A DNA stretch of 43,494 nt, from positions 1 through 43,494 of the forward strand of contig NZ_JHZE01000011.1 of assembly GCF_000621085.1 (NCBI RefSeq), given 5' to 3'. Numbering within the stretch: position 1 is the first letter of the stretch; each line of letters starts with the position of its first letter. The translations under genes were made by a program, and so were the position numbers. The stretch is from Mycoplasmopsis gallinarum DSM 19816. GTDB lineage: Bacteria > Bacillota_I > Bacilli_A > Mycoplasmatales > Metamycoplasmataceae. Below the pieces are notes generated by a model that had not been told where the DNA came from, ran no database searches, and saw nothing but the letters and a program-made list of their open reading frames with translations. Positions 19,873 to 31,246 of this stretch are shown here, in pieces.

Positions 19873-20313
19873 ATGAAAAAAATAAATAGTAATAAAAATA
19901 GTTTTAGTGACTATGTAATTGCGTTGCATACTTTAGTTCTTTTATATAATCGCCAAGAATGTATGAGTAGCACTAGTATTTCTGAAAATGTTTGTACCAA
20001 TCCAGTTAGGGTAAGAGAAGTATTAAGGCAATTAACCGAAAAAAAATATGTCATTAAAAAAATGGGTAAAAATGGTGGCTATCAATTTAATAATAATTAC
20101 CAAAATCTTACTTTAAAAGAAATAGCTTTAAGTTTAGAATTTGAATTTTTAAAAAATTCATGAACTAGTGGGCAAAATCAAAATTATTGTATGATCAGTC
20201 AAGGAATGGGTAAATTTATGGAAAATTTAATTTATTCAATTAATGATGAAATTTTGAATAAATTAAATAACATTAAAATTTCTGATGTGGAATATAAATT
20301 AACTAAAATTTAG
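19873..20313 (+). CDS. Rrf2-family transcriptional regulator
   Basis: A 146-residue protein. The N-terminal half is a winged helix of the Rrf2 type: DYVIALHTLVLLYNRQ, then MSSTSISENVCTNPVRVREV and LRQLTEKKYVIKKMGKNGGY, with the NGGY wing and the LTLKEIALSLE that follows it. Some Rrf2 proteins (IscR, NsrR) carry three clustered Cys for an Fe-S cluster; here only one Cys (in NYCMIS) lies in that region, so cluster binding is unlikely. It lies divergent from arcA, which suggests but does not prove control of the arginine operon. The transcript seems leaderless. Confidence 0.82.
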
Positions 20314-20391
20314 TTAATTTTTTTATTTATTATTACATATACTAAAATATATAAATATGTATTAAAAGTATGATAAAGAAATGAGAATTTT

Positions 20392-21675
20392 ATGAACAAA
20401 ATTAAAGGAACAAGAGATAGTAATATTTTTGAAAGCCAAATAAGAGAAGAAATCAGATCTTTATTTGTAGCTTATATGAATGCATTTAATTTTAAAGCCA
20501 TTGAAACTCCAATTTTAGAACCGAGTGAACTTTATCGCCGTAGTGTACCTGAAAGTGATATTGTGCAAAAAGAAATGTATGACTTCATTGATAAGGGAAA
20601 AAGAGAAATTACTTTAAGGCCTGAAGGAACAGCCGGTTTTATTCGCGCTTTAGTTAATGAAAAATGATATGCGGCTAATCATTTAAATAAATACTGGTAT
20701 TGAGGTCCAATGTTTAGATATGAGCAACCGCAAAAAGGTAGATATCGTCAATTTAATCAAGCAGGAATTGAATTTATTGGTGAAGCTAATCCTTTTAATG
20801 ATGCTGAAATTATTATTTTAGCAGCAGAATTTTTAAAAGAATTAAATGTTCCATATAAATTAAAAATTAACACTTTAGGTGATAATGAAAGTAAGCAAAA
20901 ATATCAACAAGCTTTGAAAGAATATTTTTTACCTTATAAAAATGAATTAAATGAACTCAATCAAAAAAGATTAGAAAAAAATGTTTTAAGAATTCTTGAT
21001 GATAAAGAAGATAGTCAAAAAGAATTTGTAAAAAATGCACCTAAAAATAAAGACTTTTTAAATGAGTTTAGCAAAAATTACTTTAATAAAATTTTGCTTT
21101 TATTAACTGATAATGATATTGTTTATGAAGTGGATGATTCATTAGTCAGAGGTTTAGATTACTATGATCAAACTGTTTTTGAATTTGTTTTAGATGTTGA
21201 TAATTTTGCACAAAGTACTATTATTGGCGGAGGAAGATATTCTAAATTAATTCAAGAATTAAATGGTCCAGAAATGTCCGCTTGTGGATGAGGCTTCGGA
21301 GTTGATCGTTGTTTAGATTTTTTAGTTGAACAAAAGGCTAAAGAAAATCTTAATCCAGAAGAAGTTTTAGTTTTAATTGGCACAAATCAAGAAAATAAAT
21401 TAGTAGATTTTTTCAACATTTCAATGGCTTTAAGTAGTAACTTTTGTTCGACTTCTTTTATAAATAAAGCTACAAAAGCAAAGAAAATTTTTGAAAAAGC
21501 TAAAAGGTTGAATGCACAGTTTTTAATTACCAATGATGATTTTATTGAAAATGAAGATCAAATAGTATTAAAAAATTTAGTTACTAATCAAAAACTAATT
21601 TTAGATTTATATGATGAAAGTTTAATTAATAAAATTCTCGATTTTATAGAAAAAGAAATGAATATAGAAGAGTAA
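20392..21675 (+). CDS. hisS: Histidine--tRNA ligase
   Basis: A 427-residue class II aminoacyl-tRNA synthetase with TGA as Trp. It starts MNKIKGTRDSNIFESQIREE. Motif 1 is in the PILEPSELYRRS area, motif 2 is FRYEQPQKGRYRQFNQAGIE, and the histidine-specific motifs LVRGLDYYDQTVFEF and IGGGRYSKL are present, with motif 3 as GWGFGVDRCLDFL. The C-terminal anticodon-binding domain follows, slightly short for the family. It charges tRNA-His. The Shine-Dalgarno is weak (AAATGAG). It is followed 14 bases later by aspS, the common hisS-aspS operon order of Firmicutes and mycoplasmas. Confidence 0.96.
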
Positions 21676-21689
21676 ATTCTAAGGAAATT

Positions 21690-23393
21690 ATGAAAAGTAA
21701 AAAAATTAATAATAATAGTTTGTCACTTAAAGATTTAAACAAAAAAGTGACTTTACATGGTTGAATTGCGAATAAAAGAAGATTTGGTGAATTAACTTTT
21801 ATTGATTTAAGAGACCGTTCTGGAATTGTTCAATGTGTAATTAAAGGTGACTTTAAAGTTCCTAAAGAAAGCGCAATCCAAATTACCGGAATTGTAACTA
21901 AAAGACTTGTACCTAATTTAAATTTACCAACTGGTAAAATTGAAATTAAAGTTACCAAATATGAAATTTTTTCAAAAGCTAATGAAGAATTACCTTTTGC
22001 TATTCGTGATGATATTGATACTAAAGAAGATAATCGTTTTAAATACCGTTTTTTAGATTTACGTCGTCCTATTATGCAACAAAACATTATGTTAAAAAAT
22101 CAAATTATGTTTGCAGTGCGTGAATTTATGTTCAAAAACGGTTTCTTGGATATTGAAACTCCAATGTTAGCTAAAAGCACTCCTGAAGGCGCACGTGATT
22201 TCTTAGTTCCAACTAGAAATAAAAATGAATTTTGAGCTTTACCGCAAAGTCCGCAATTATTTAAACAATTATTAATGGCTTCTGGATTTGAAAAATATTA
22301 TCAATTTGCTAGATGTTTTCGAGATGAAGATGGCAGAAAAGATAGACAACCTGAATTCACTCAATTAGATATTGAAGTTGCTTTCACAAAAGTTGAAGAC
22401 TTCCAAAAATATATTGAAAATTTATTTGTTCATATATTTAAATCAGTTGGAATTAAAATCAAAAAACCTTTTGCACGAATTAAATACTTTGATGCCTTAA
22501 GAGATTATGGAACCGATAAACCAGATTTAAGATTTGATTATAAAATCATTGATATTAATGATTTTTGTCAAAATACTGATTTTAATATTATTAAAGATAG
22601 CCCAAGTAAACGTTTGTTGAAAGTTGATAATTTAATTACCAAAAAAGATTTCAAAGAGCTTGAAGAAATTGCCTTGAAAAATAAAGCGAATATCTTGTTC
22701 TATTTCGTTTATGAAAATAATCAAGTGCTTCATAGTAATTTTGCTAATAAAGTACCTGAAGCAGTGAAAGAATTAGTCAATAATTTTACAAATAAAAACG
22801 GTTCATATTTTATAGTGGCTAACACTTATGAAAATGCTTCTAAAGCTTTAGGAGCTGTAAGAGTTGAGTTGAATGACAAATTTCATTATGCAAATGAAAA
22901 TGAATATCATCTTTCTTGAATTACTGATTGACCAATGTTTGAGTATGATGAAGAAAATGATACTTGACAAGCAGCTCATCACCCATTTACCCAATTTGAT
23001 AATCCAATTGAAGATTTAGATAAATTGCCACTTTCAGAAATTAAAGCCAAATCTTATGATTTAGTTTTAAATGGTTTTGAATTAGGTTCAGGTTCTGCAA
23101 GAATTTATGATAAAAACATTCAAGAGAAAATGTTTGATATTTTAAAAATGTCAAAAGAGCAACAGGAGTCACAATTTGGTTGATTCTTAAGAGCATTTGA
23201 CTATGGACTTCCTCCTCATTGTGGAATTGGTTTAGGATTAGACAGACTCACAATGATTTTAGCTAAACAAAAAACTATTCGTGATGTAATTACTTTCCCT
23301 AAAAATGCCAAAAATCAAGACATTTTCACTTCTGCACCTTCTGCAGTTTCTGAAGAACAATTGAAAGATTTACATTTAAAAATTCAAGAATAA
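21690..23393 (+). CDS. aspS: Aspartate--tRNA ligase
   Basis: A 567-residue class IIb synthetase. The N-terminal OB fold for the anticodon has [20 protein letters not shown] and [11 protein letters not shown]. The catalytic domain has motif 1 ([20 protein letters not shown]), motif 2 ([20 protein letters not shown]) and motif 3 ([12 protein letters not shown]), and the bacterial insertion (GAD) domain lies between. The start is ATG 21690 with AAGGAAATT just upstream. Length and order are normal. It charges tRNA-Asp and is probably co-transcribed with hisS. A terminator follows directly. Confidence 0.97.
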
Positions 23394-23417
23394 ATCAGAA
23401 TTAACTGATTTATTTTT
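23391..23417 (+). terminator. Terminator of hisS-aspS
   Basis: AAATCAG/CTGATTT with a short AATTA loop, then a run of T, starting at the aspS stop codon. Confidence 0.8.
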
Positions 23418-23468
23418 TTACAATGTAAAGTGTAGTTTATTAGTTAAAATAAATTTAACGGAGATATA

Positions 23469-24275
23469 ATGAAACCTTTTGTAAAGTGAGTTGGTGGTAA
23501 AAGACAACTTTTAGAACAAATTAAAAAACGAATGCCAGAAAAATATAACAATTATTATGAGCCTTTTGTAGGTGGTGGTGCCCTTTTATTTGAAGTTTCG
23601 CCCAATAAAGCAATTATTAATGATATTAATCAACAATTAATTAATGTTTATAATCAAATTAAATTTAATATTGAAGATTTAATTTTTGAAATCAATGAAA
23701 TTGATTCTCTTAATAATGGCAAAGAATATTTTTATAAATTAAGAGATGAATATAATCAAAATATTTTAAATAAGAATTTGAATGCAAGAATAGCCGCTTT
23801 ATTTATATTTTTAAATAAACATTGTTTTAATGGCGTATATAGAGTTAATAAAAATGGATTATTCAATGTTCCATATAATGGAAAAGTTACAACTTCAATT
23901 GATCCAGACAATTTATGAAAAGTACATGAATTTTTACAAAATGTCAAAATTGAAAATACTGATTTTGCTACAGTTTTGAAAAATGCAAAAAAAGATGATT
24001 TTATTTTTATTGATAGCCCTTATGCGCCTTTAAATAGCACTTCATTTGACGCATATACTAACACGGGTTTTAATTTAGATGATCATATTAGATTGGCTAA
24101 CTTAGTTAAAAAATTGGATCAAAAAGGTTGCAAAATTTTGTTAACGAATCACAATACACCCCTAATTAATGAGCTTTATGAAAACTATAAAATAGAAGTT
24201 ATACCTGTTAAAAGAATGATTAATTCTGTTGGTTCTAACAGAAAGGGTGAAGAAGTTATAATTACTAATTATTAA
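23469..24275 (+). CDS. dam: Dam/DpnM-type adenine-N6 DNA methyltransferase (D12 class)
   Basis: A 268-residue alpha-class adenine methylase. It has VKWVGGKRQLLEQI and YYEPFVGGGALLFEV (motifs X and I, SAM binding), NKHCFNGVYRVNKNGLFNVP (typical of GATC methylases such as DpnM) and the catalytic motif IV as FIDSPYAPL. The usual motif is DPPY; here it is DSPY, with Asp and Tyr kept. The C-terminus NRKGEEVIITNY matches DpnM. Expected target: A in GATC, by family. No restriction endonuclease gene lies beside it, so it appears solitary. AACGGAG gives a good Shine-Dalgarno before the ATG. A strong bidirectional terminator follows. Confidence 0.9.
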
Positions 24276-24293
24276 AAGGTTATTATGAATAAG

Positions 24294-24332
24294 AAAACGT
24301 AAAAGTCTATAAATTAGTCTTTTACGTTTTTT
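24294..24332. terminator. Strong bidirectional terminator between dam and the giant PI-PLC gene
   Basis: A perfect 12-bp stem AAAACGTAAAAG/CTTTTACGTTTT (24294-24305, 24319-24330) with a 13-base loop and T- or A-rich flanks. It separates convergent genes. Confidence 0.88.
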
Positions 24333-24338
24333 AAAAAT

Positions 24339-27300
24339 TTATTTTTTTAATTTTTTATTTTTTATTCATTTAAAAAGTCCGAACGATCCTGCTATAGACG
24401 TCAAACCAAGAGTTCCAAAAACAGAACCCAAAGTAATTGGCATTCAATTTCTAGATTTTGACTTTTTAACACTTTCATTGTTTAAAAATTCATTTAATTT
24501 TTGATTTGCTAATTTTACTTCTTCTGAAGTGTCTAACTCATCAATTTGCAATTCGTTTTTCAAGTTACTGAATTTTTCTTGAAGTTTTTTGTTATTTTGA
24601 ATATTTTCTTCAATTATATTTAAAGTTTGGTTCAAAATACCCATTTCATTGTTCAATTCTATGTTTTCAGTCTGAAAATCATTTAATTCGTTCATATTAG
24701 TAATGTTTTGAATTTTTTTATTTGCAATTTCAAATTGTTTTGCATTTAAATTGTTTTTAGCAAATGAATTCAATGTTTTTTGGTATTCGATAATAAAAGT
24801 TTGATAAAGTTTTAAATCATCTAGATGTGTTTCAATATTGGTTCTATTTTTTAAAACATTTTTTTGGTTTTGATTCAGTGTTAAATTATCTATTATTTCT
24901 GAATTGCTAGTTAAAATAGCATTCTTTTCTTCAAGTAATTGAGATTTTTGTTTGTTAAAAGCAACTACTATTTGATTAATTTCATCTTTGAAAATATTTA
25001 ATTTTTTTACATTTAATGTATTTGAATCCACACTTGTTTTAGTGTTTCAAAGTGTATAAACATCATTTAACTCATAACTATAATTTAATATTTCAGTGTT
25101 ATTAATATTAATTAAATGTTTAATTTCGGCAGTTAAATTATCTCACTGTAATTTAATTTGTGTGCTATCTAACATAATTGAATTTAAATCTTGTATGCTT
25201 TGCTTTAAAATTTCTAGATCATCGCTATTTAAATTATTAGCAACAGTATCAGTTACTGAAATTAAATTATTTTTAATTTCAATTAAACCTTCTACAGCAT
25301 AGTTATTTATGGCGTTTTTAGCATTTTCTCAAGCATTTCTTAATTCTTCTTGTTTTTGTTGTACTCGATAATTAGCTAATAATTTTTGAATTTCAGTCAA
25401 AATTTCATCTTGCGCCTCATACTTAGCTTTTGAGTCTATTTGGTTGAAAATATTAATATATTCATTATATTTCAGCTCATCAATACCATTAACTTTTTGT
25501 AAAAATTTTAAATTATTAATTGTCTCTTTAGTTTTTTCAGTTCAATTAGTTTTAAAGTTTTTAATTAAATAATTTTGCTTTTGCGTAGCGCTAATATTGG
25601 TTAAATTATCTCTAGTTGAAATTAAAGTATATATTAAATTTAATGCTGCTAAATTCTCATCAAATTTAATATCAAGCAATTTAATTTTGGCTTGATTTTC
25701 ACTTTCATTGGTAATAGCAAAATTAAAATATTGATTTTCTAAATTATTTAACAATCCCTCTTTTTGGTTTTCTAAAATGCTTAATCAAAGATTATTTGGA
25801 TTGTCATATACAAAATTAATAGTTTTATTTATTTCTTGACTAGTGAGTAGATTGTTTAATCTTTGACTTTCTGTCATAAATGAAATTAATTCCATACTTT
25901 TATAATCAGAAATTGCTTCATAGTCATTTTGATGATCAACTAATCTAAATTTAACATTTAAAATCCCGTTGATATCATCAAAATTAACAATTTGAAAATC
26001 ACTAATTTCTAAATTGGAAATTTCTTTTATTCAATTACTGTCATTAGATTCTGCATTTGAAGCCAATGTTATATCTTTATTATTATAAGTAAGATTAAAG
26101 GCATATTGAGTTTTTAAATCATCTATAGTTAATGAATTTAATTCCTTTTCTCTTCTTTTTGCTTTGGTTTCAAAACCATCGATAGTTAAATTATTATTGA
26201 GCGATGAAAGAACATTTTCTAAATTGTTTCTTAAACTTTTTAATTTATAGTCGATATGAATTTGCCCAATTAAATCATCATAACTCAAACTTTCAATTGA
26301 TAATTTTGCAGTTGAATTATCAAATCTATATTCAAGTCGATCAAAAACCTCAGAAGGTAAAAAGTTTTGATAATTTTCTTTATTTATTCCAATTAAAGAA
26401 ACTGAAGGAATCTGAATTTTTAATAATTCGTTTAGTCTATTTTTTTCTGTTAAAAAACCATTAATTCTAAAAGTTTTCAAATCTGATTTTAAATCTTGAT
26501 AAACTCCATTTTTAGTTGATGTAACATAATATTCAACATCAATTTGACCTTCGATATCATCGACATTTGTTAAATTAACTATTTCATAACTGGTTTCATT
26601 ATCTAAATTACTGGTTTGAATAACTCTTTTTTGACTAATTTCAGAAGCCAATAAATTACTTTTATCATTAACATCAAAATTTAAATTAATTGCATTTAAT
26701 CTAGCTTTTTCTTGACTTCTTTTTTCTTTTATATTATTTTCAGTTGTAATAAAGCCTTCAATATTTACATTTTTATTATTAGATTGAATTGCAACTAAAT
26801 TTTGTGAATCATAATTATAAATTAATTGATTTTTCTTTCTTGTGCTGGTTAAATTTAAGTTTAATGTATTAATTCCAAGTGCGTCATTTGAATTAATTGT
26901 GTTAATTTGCAATGCTACATTTTCTTTTTGTAAATTTGGAGTTAATTGATAAGAATTTTTATCAATTTGTTCAGAAGCTAAATATTGATTTTTTTCAAAA
27001 TTCAAGCTTAAATTAACATCAGTTAATGATTCAAGTAAATTATTTATTCTATTTAATTCAGTCAAATAACCTGATAATTCAATTTCATAATCTTTAGAAA
27101 CTAACAATCTTTCTTTGACTTGATTTTGAATTTGATATTTAATTTTTAACTTGCCTTCTAAATCATTGAAAGCCAATATTTCCTTAATTTTTAAAACATA
27201 ATCATTTTGATTAGTTCTTAAATTAATTAAATTTAAATTTTGAGCTAAATAAGAAGGCAATAAAGAAGAATTTGCGTTAAAAATCAAATTAGAAGTAGCA

Positions 27301-30300
27301 AAATTATCAATTTCTTTTTGTTTTAAATCATAAATACTTGCAAAACCACTTAAAATTTCTTGTTTAATATTTGTTCTAAAAAGATTATTTTTAGTACTTT
27401 GTAAATAATAATTGATAATTAAACTTTTTTCATTTTCATCCATAAAACTTAATGAATCAATTACAACTTTCGCCTGATTTAAATTTAAAGTATTTTTAAT
27501 AATTTGTTCTTTATTCACATTAGTTACTAAAATATTTTCTTTATTTGGATAATCAAAACTAATATTATTAGGAGTATTAATTAAGTATTCTAATCTTTGA
27601 ATTTCTGATAATGCTTGTAAATTTTGAACTTTTACATTTGATCTTAAATTATTTAAGTTTTCTAAATTTGATTCAAGTTGATAACCAATTTCTAAAGTTC
27701 CATCATTTAAATTAAATGAACTAATATTTAAATTTAAAACTTGCATATTAGGAATTGGTTCAATAATTAGATCGCTTAATTGAATTTCATCAGCTGATTT
27801 AATTAAATTGACATCATCTCTAAATGAAATATTTAAATTTTGACCCTTTAAATGTTCTAATTCCTGATTATAACGATTCATTCCGTTGAGTGAATTTTTA
27901 ACTAATATGATTGAAGTTATTAAATTTTGAATTTCATTAGTGTCTAAAATAACATTTTGATTTAAGTTATTTTGAGTCTCAATTATTACTTCATTATAAG
28001 CATTCTGATTTTTATTAGTTGCATAAATAAAATCGTTTTCTGCCTTTACACTTGTGCTTTCAGACAATAGTTCATTAATTTGTAACATTTTTAAATTTAA
28101 ATCAACAATTAATCTTTGTAAAGTTTTTAAATCGTCAAAATTTTCAAGTGCTTCTGCTTTATTTAAAAGACTTGTATTTTGATTTTGTCTTAAATTATTA
28201 TAAAAATTAGTTCTTAATTTTTCAACTAAATCGTTTTTAGCACTATCAAAATTATCATTCCCATTTAAATTATTAAAAGCTTGAATTAATTGTTCTCATG
28301 TGGTCATTAAATCGTTTAAAGTGAAATTATTTTCATTATCAATTAATAATCTTTTTGTGTTATTTAGGGATTGATTATAAGCATTTTTTAATTCAGTAGC
28401 AGAATAGATGTAATTAGACTCTTGTAAGTAATTTTCATAAAAATTCAAATTAGTTTTCTTGTCTTTTATTTCTAAATCAAAAGTCAAAATATTTCTTAAT
28501 TTATCTTGATAATTTTTATCATTTTCACTTGTTTTTAAATCATTTAACAACGTAGTTTTTTGAACACTATTTAAATATTCTTTTTTCTGAATAGTTTTAA
28601 AATCTTCAGAATTTTGTAAATTCTTTTGCACCGCAATATCAAAAATTGATGAAATTCTTTCTAAAATAAAAGTATTATTAACTTCATTTTTATAATTATT
28701 TTTTTGAAAATCTAAAAGATATTCCATTTGAGAAATTGCTTGAATTTTATTATTTTTTTCTGTCACAATTTTTTCAAAATATTTTTGAATTTTCTTTTTA
28801 ATTGTGCCATCTAAGTCAATTCATTCTTTTAAATTAGAAGATAAATATTCAACTTTTGAAGAAACAAAATAATTTTGAATTTTTTGTAAATTATTTAAAT
28901 ATTGTTCTTTTAATTCTTCAGTACTTCAACGATATTGATCTTCTTGTTTATAAGAACTGTCATTAGCAATAATTTCGTTTGCTTTTTTGGTTAAATTATT
29001 TAATTCGTTTACTTTATTTATTAATTGATTTCATTTGCTAAAATCAATATCTTCTAATTTGAAGTCGGCTGTGAAATCATTTTCAAAACTATTTTTTTGT
29101 GCATCATTTAAATAAGTTGCATTCGCAATTGATGAATTAAAAGAGTTAACTTTGATTTTTTTGCCGTTATAAAAATCCAAAATTTGATTATTAATTTCCT
29201 CTAAATTATCAGTATTAATTGTAATTTGTGAATTTAAATAGTTAGTTAATTTAATGTTAAGTGAACTATTAAAATTATTTTTATAAGTTTCAATTTGATT
29301 TAAGTAAAAATCGAAAGCTCATTTTTTGTTATCAAATAAGATTCAATTAGTCTCCAAAAATTGATTATTATAAGTATTTATATCACTCTGTAATTCAAAA
29401 ACCGTGTTTAATTTAGTGATTAATCTTGTGTCGAAATTATTATTAAAAGTATCTAAATCATTGCTATTTTTTTGATTTAAATATTCATTTAATTTGGCTT
29501 CCAAGATTTGATTTAATAAATTTTGATTTTCAGTAGTAATGATTGGATTTAGTTTATTAATGATATCAGAAAGATTTTTGAGCTTTTCAAGAGCTAAATT
29601 AATTTTCGTTTTATTCGAATTAAATTCCTCTCCTCAATTAGTCAACTTTTCCTTAGTTATGCTAATTGGTGCTTTTCTTTCTGTTTTTAATTTTGTAATT
29701 TCTGCTTTTAAATTTATGAAATAATCTAAAGTATTTTGATAAACACTTAAATTAGTAAAATTATTCAAATAATTTATTTCTTCATTTATTTTTGCGACTA
29801 ATAAATCAAATAATCTATCTATAGTTGAATCAGGATTTACCCTAAATTCCTCGCTTCCAGTATTATAAAGTTGAGGAATAGTATAGTATTGATTTGGTTC
29901 AGTTCTTTTAAAATAATTTAATTCTACATTTTCATTTTTTGAAAATTCATAATCAAAAATTATTTTTTTTGCATTTGAATCAATTGTACCAGTTAGAATT
30001 TGATTAACTTGTCCATTTTCATCTTTAATGTTTAATTTAAAATTAAAATCAGTTGCATCTCCAGAATATTCGATAAAATTATTACCTTCAGTAGGAGTTC
30101 TAAAACTTAAAGAAACATGAGGATGAATATCTTCACGATTTAATTCACGTTGTGTATAGACATAGTTTGTTTTAATAATTCTTTTTAAAAGAGAATCACC
30201 GGGAAAATCGAAAACTATGATTCCTGTTCTTAAAATTTGTTGATTATTGTTTAAGTATTCAAGAATATTTTTATTTATAGGACGAGCAGTTGCATGAGGC

Positions 30301-31154
30301 TGTGAGCCACCTTTTGATCTAGAAGTAAAATTAACAATTAATCTATCTTTGTCTTCGTCATCATTATTTGAAAGATTCAAATATTCTTTAACTAAATTTA
30401 ATTTAACATTTTCATCTGTTTCGTATTGATCTTGAATAATATGTACTCCTGGATTTCAAATAGTTCCAAAATCTTTATTATGTTCCAAGATAAGATGATG
30501 CATGTTATCCATTACATATAGTTTTCCTCTTAACTCATTTAAAGTTGGATTAGTAAATCATTCATTAGTTTCATTTTGATAAACAATATCTCTAATTCCA
30601 TCTTTTAAAAAAGATGCATAGATTTTCGCTCTTCATTTTGCTCGATCTTGAGCACTCATTCCTTGAATATTCGTGTTTTCATCTTTATAACGCATAATAA
30701 CGGTTTCACTTGGATACCGTTTTAGAAAATTTTTAATTTCATTTAAAAATGCATCAAAAGATAAAGATGAAGCAGCCTTTCCATGATAAATCCACATGTC
30801 ATTGCTAATTCTAATATCAAAAAATCTAATTCCTGATTTTAATTGTGTTGCAATATTTCTACTTTGTGTTTTAGCTCATGCTTGTCCACCAACATTTCAC
30901 CAAAAACCAGAGCCGCTAAACATAGCAGCATCATGAGTGCCTGGTATTGATAAGTCTGTCAATCTTTTATTGCCATCTACATATTTCATTCAATCATTAA
31001 AATTCAATCTTGTGTCAGTAACATCGACCGAACTGGCTTGATTTAAATCATTTTCTGGAACACTTTGACTTGGAATAGTAGAAACAGAAATTATTGTAGT
31101 AAGAGGAAAAATTATTGATGATAAAGTTAATAAAGTTTTAATTTTTTTACTCAT
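24339..31154 (-). CDS. Giant membrane-anchored surface protein with N-terminal PI-PLC domain
   Basis: One intact 2271-residue frame, with TGA as Trp. Residues 1-30 are a signal peptide without lipobox. Residues about 52-335 are a bacterial PI-PLC domain: LSIPGTHDAAMFSG (His74, Asp75), GIRFFDIRIS (Arg115), WIYHGKAASS (His124), YPSETVIMRYKDEN, LIVNFTSRSKGG and IIVFDF (Asp316), matching the catalytic His32, Asp33, Arg69, His82 and Asp274 of Bacillus PI-PLC. Then come long Asn/Lys/Leu-rich coiled-coil-like segments and, about 1100-1750, five or more repeats like the Lipoprotein_17 domain (DDIEGQIDVEYYVTSTKNG...FRINGFLTEKNRL). The C-terminus is one membrane span plus a basic tail (SVFGTLGLTSIAGSFGLFKW). 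The enzyme domain should stand outside the cell on a long stalk. Start ATG 31154 follows AAGGAC. Confidence 0.9.
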
Positions 31155-31225
31155 TAGATTAATGTCCTTAATTTTATTTTAATTAATATATAAGAAAAAA
31201 ATAAATATGTTAAAAATAAACAAAA

Positions 31226-31246
31226 AAACTTGTGAAAACAAGTTTA
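31226..31246 (-). terminator. Terminator at the stop of the HEFAH lipoprotein gene
   Basis: AAACTTGT/ACAAGTTT with a 4-base loop, beginning within the stop codon and followed on the minus strand by seven T. The PI-PLC gene downstream therefore needs its own promoter (AT-rich 31155-31220, TATATTAAT box) or read-through. Confidence 0.75.

Noticed and set aside
24339-31154. Several separate genes or pseudogene pieces in the PI-PLC region
   Set aside because: All pieces share one frame and the breaks are TGA codons, read as Trp here; the whole is one intact gene.
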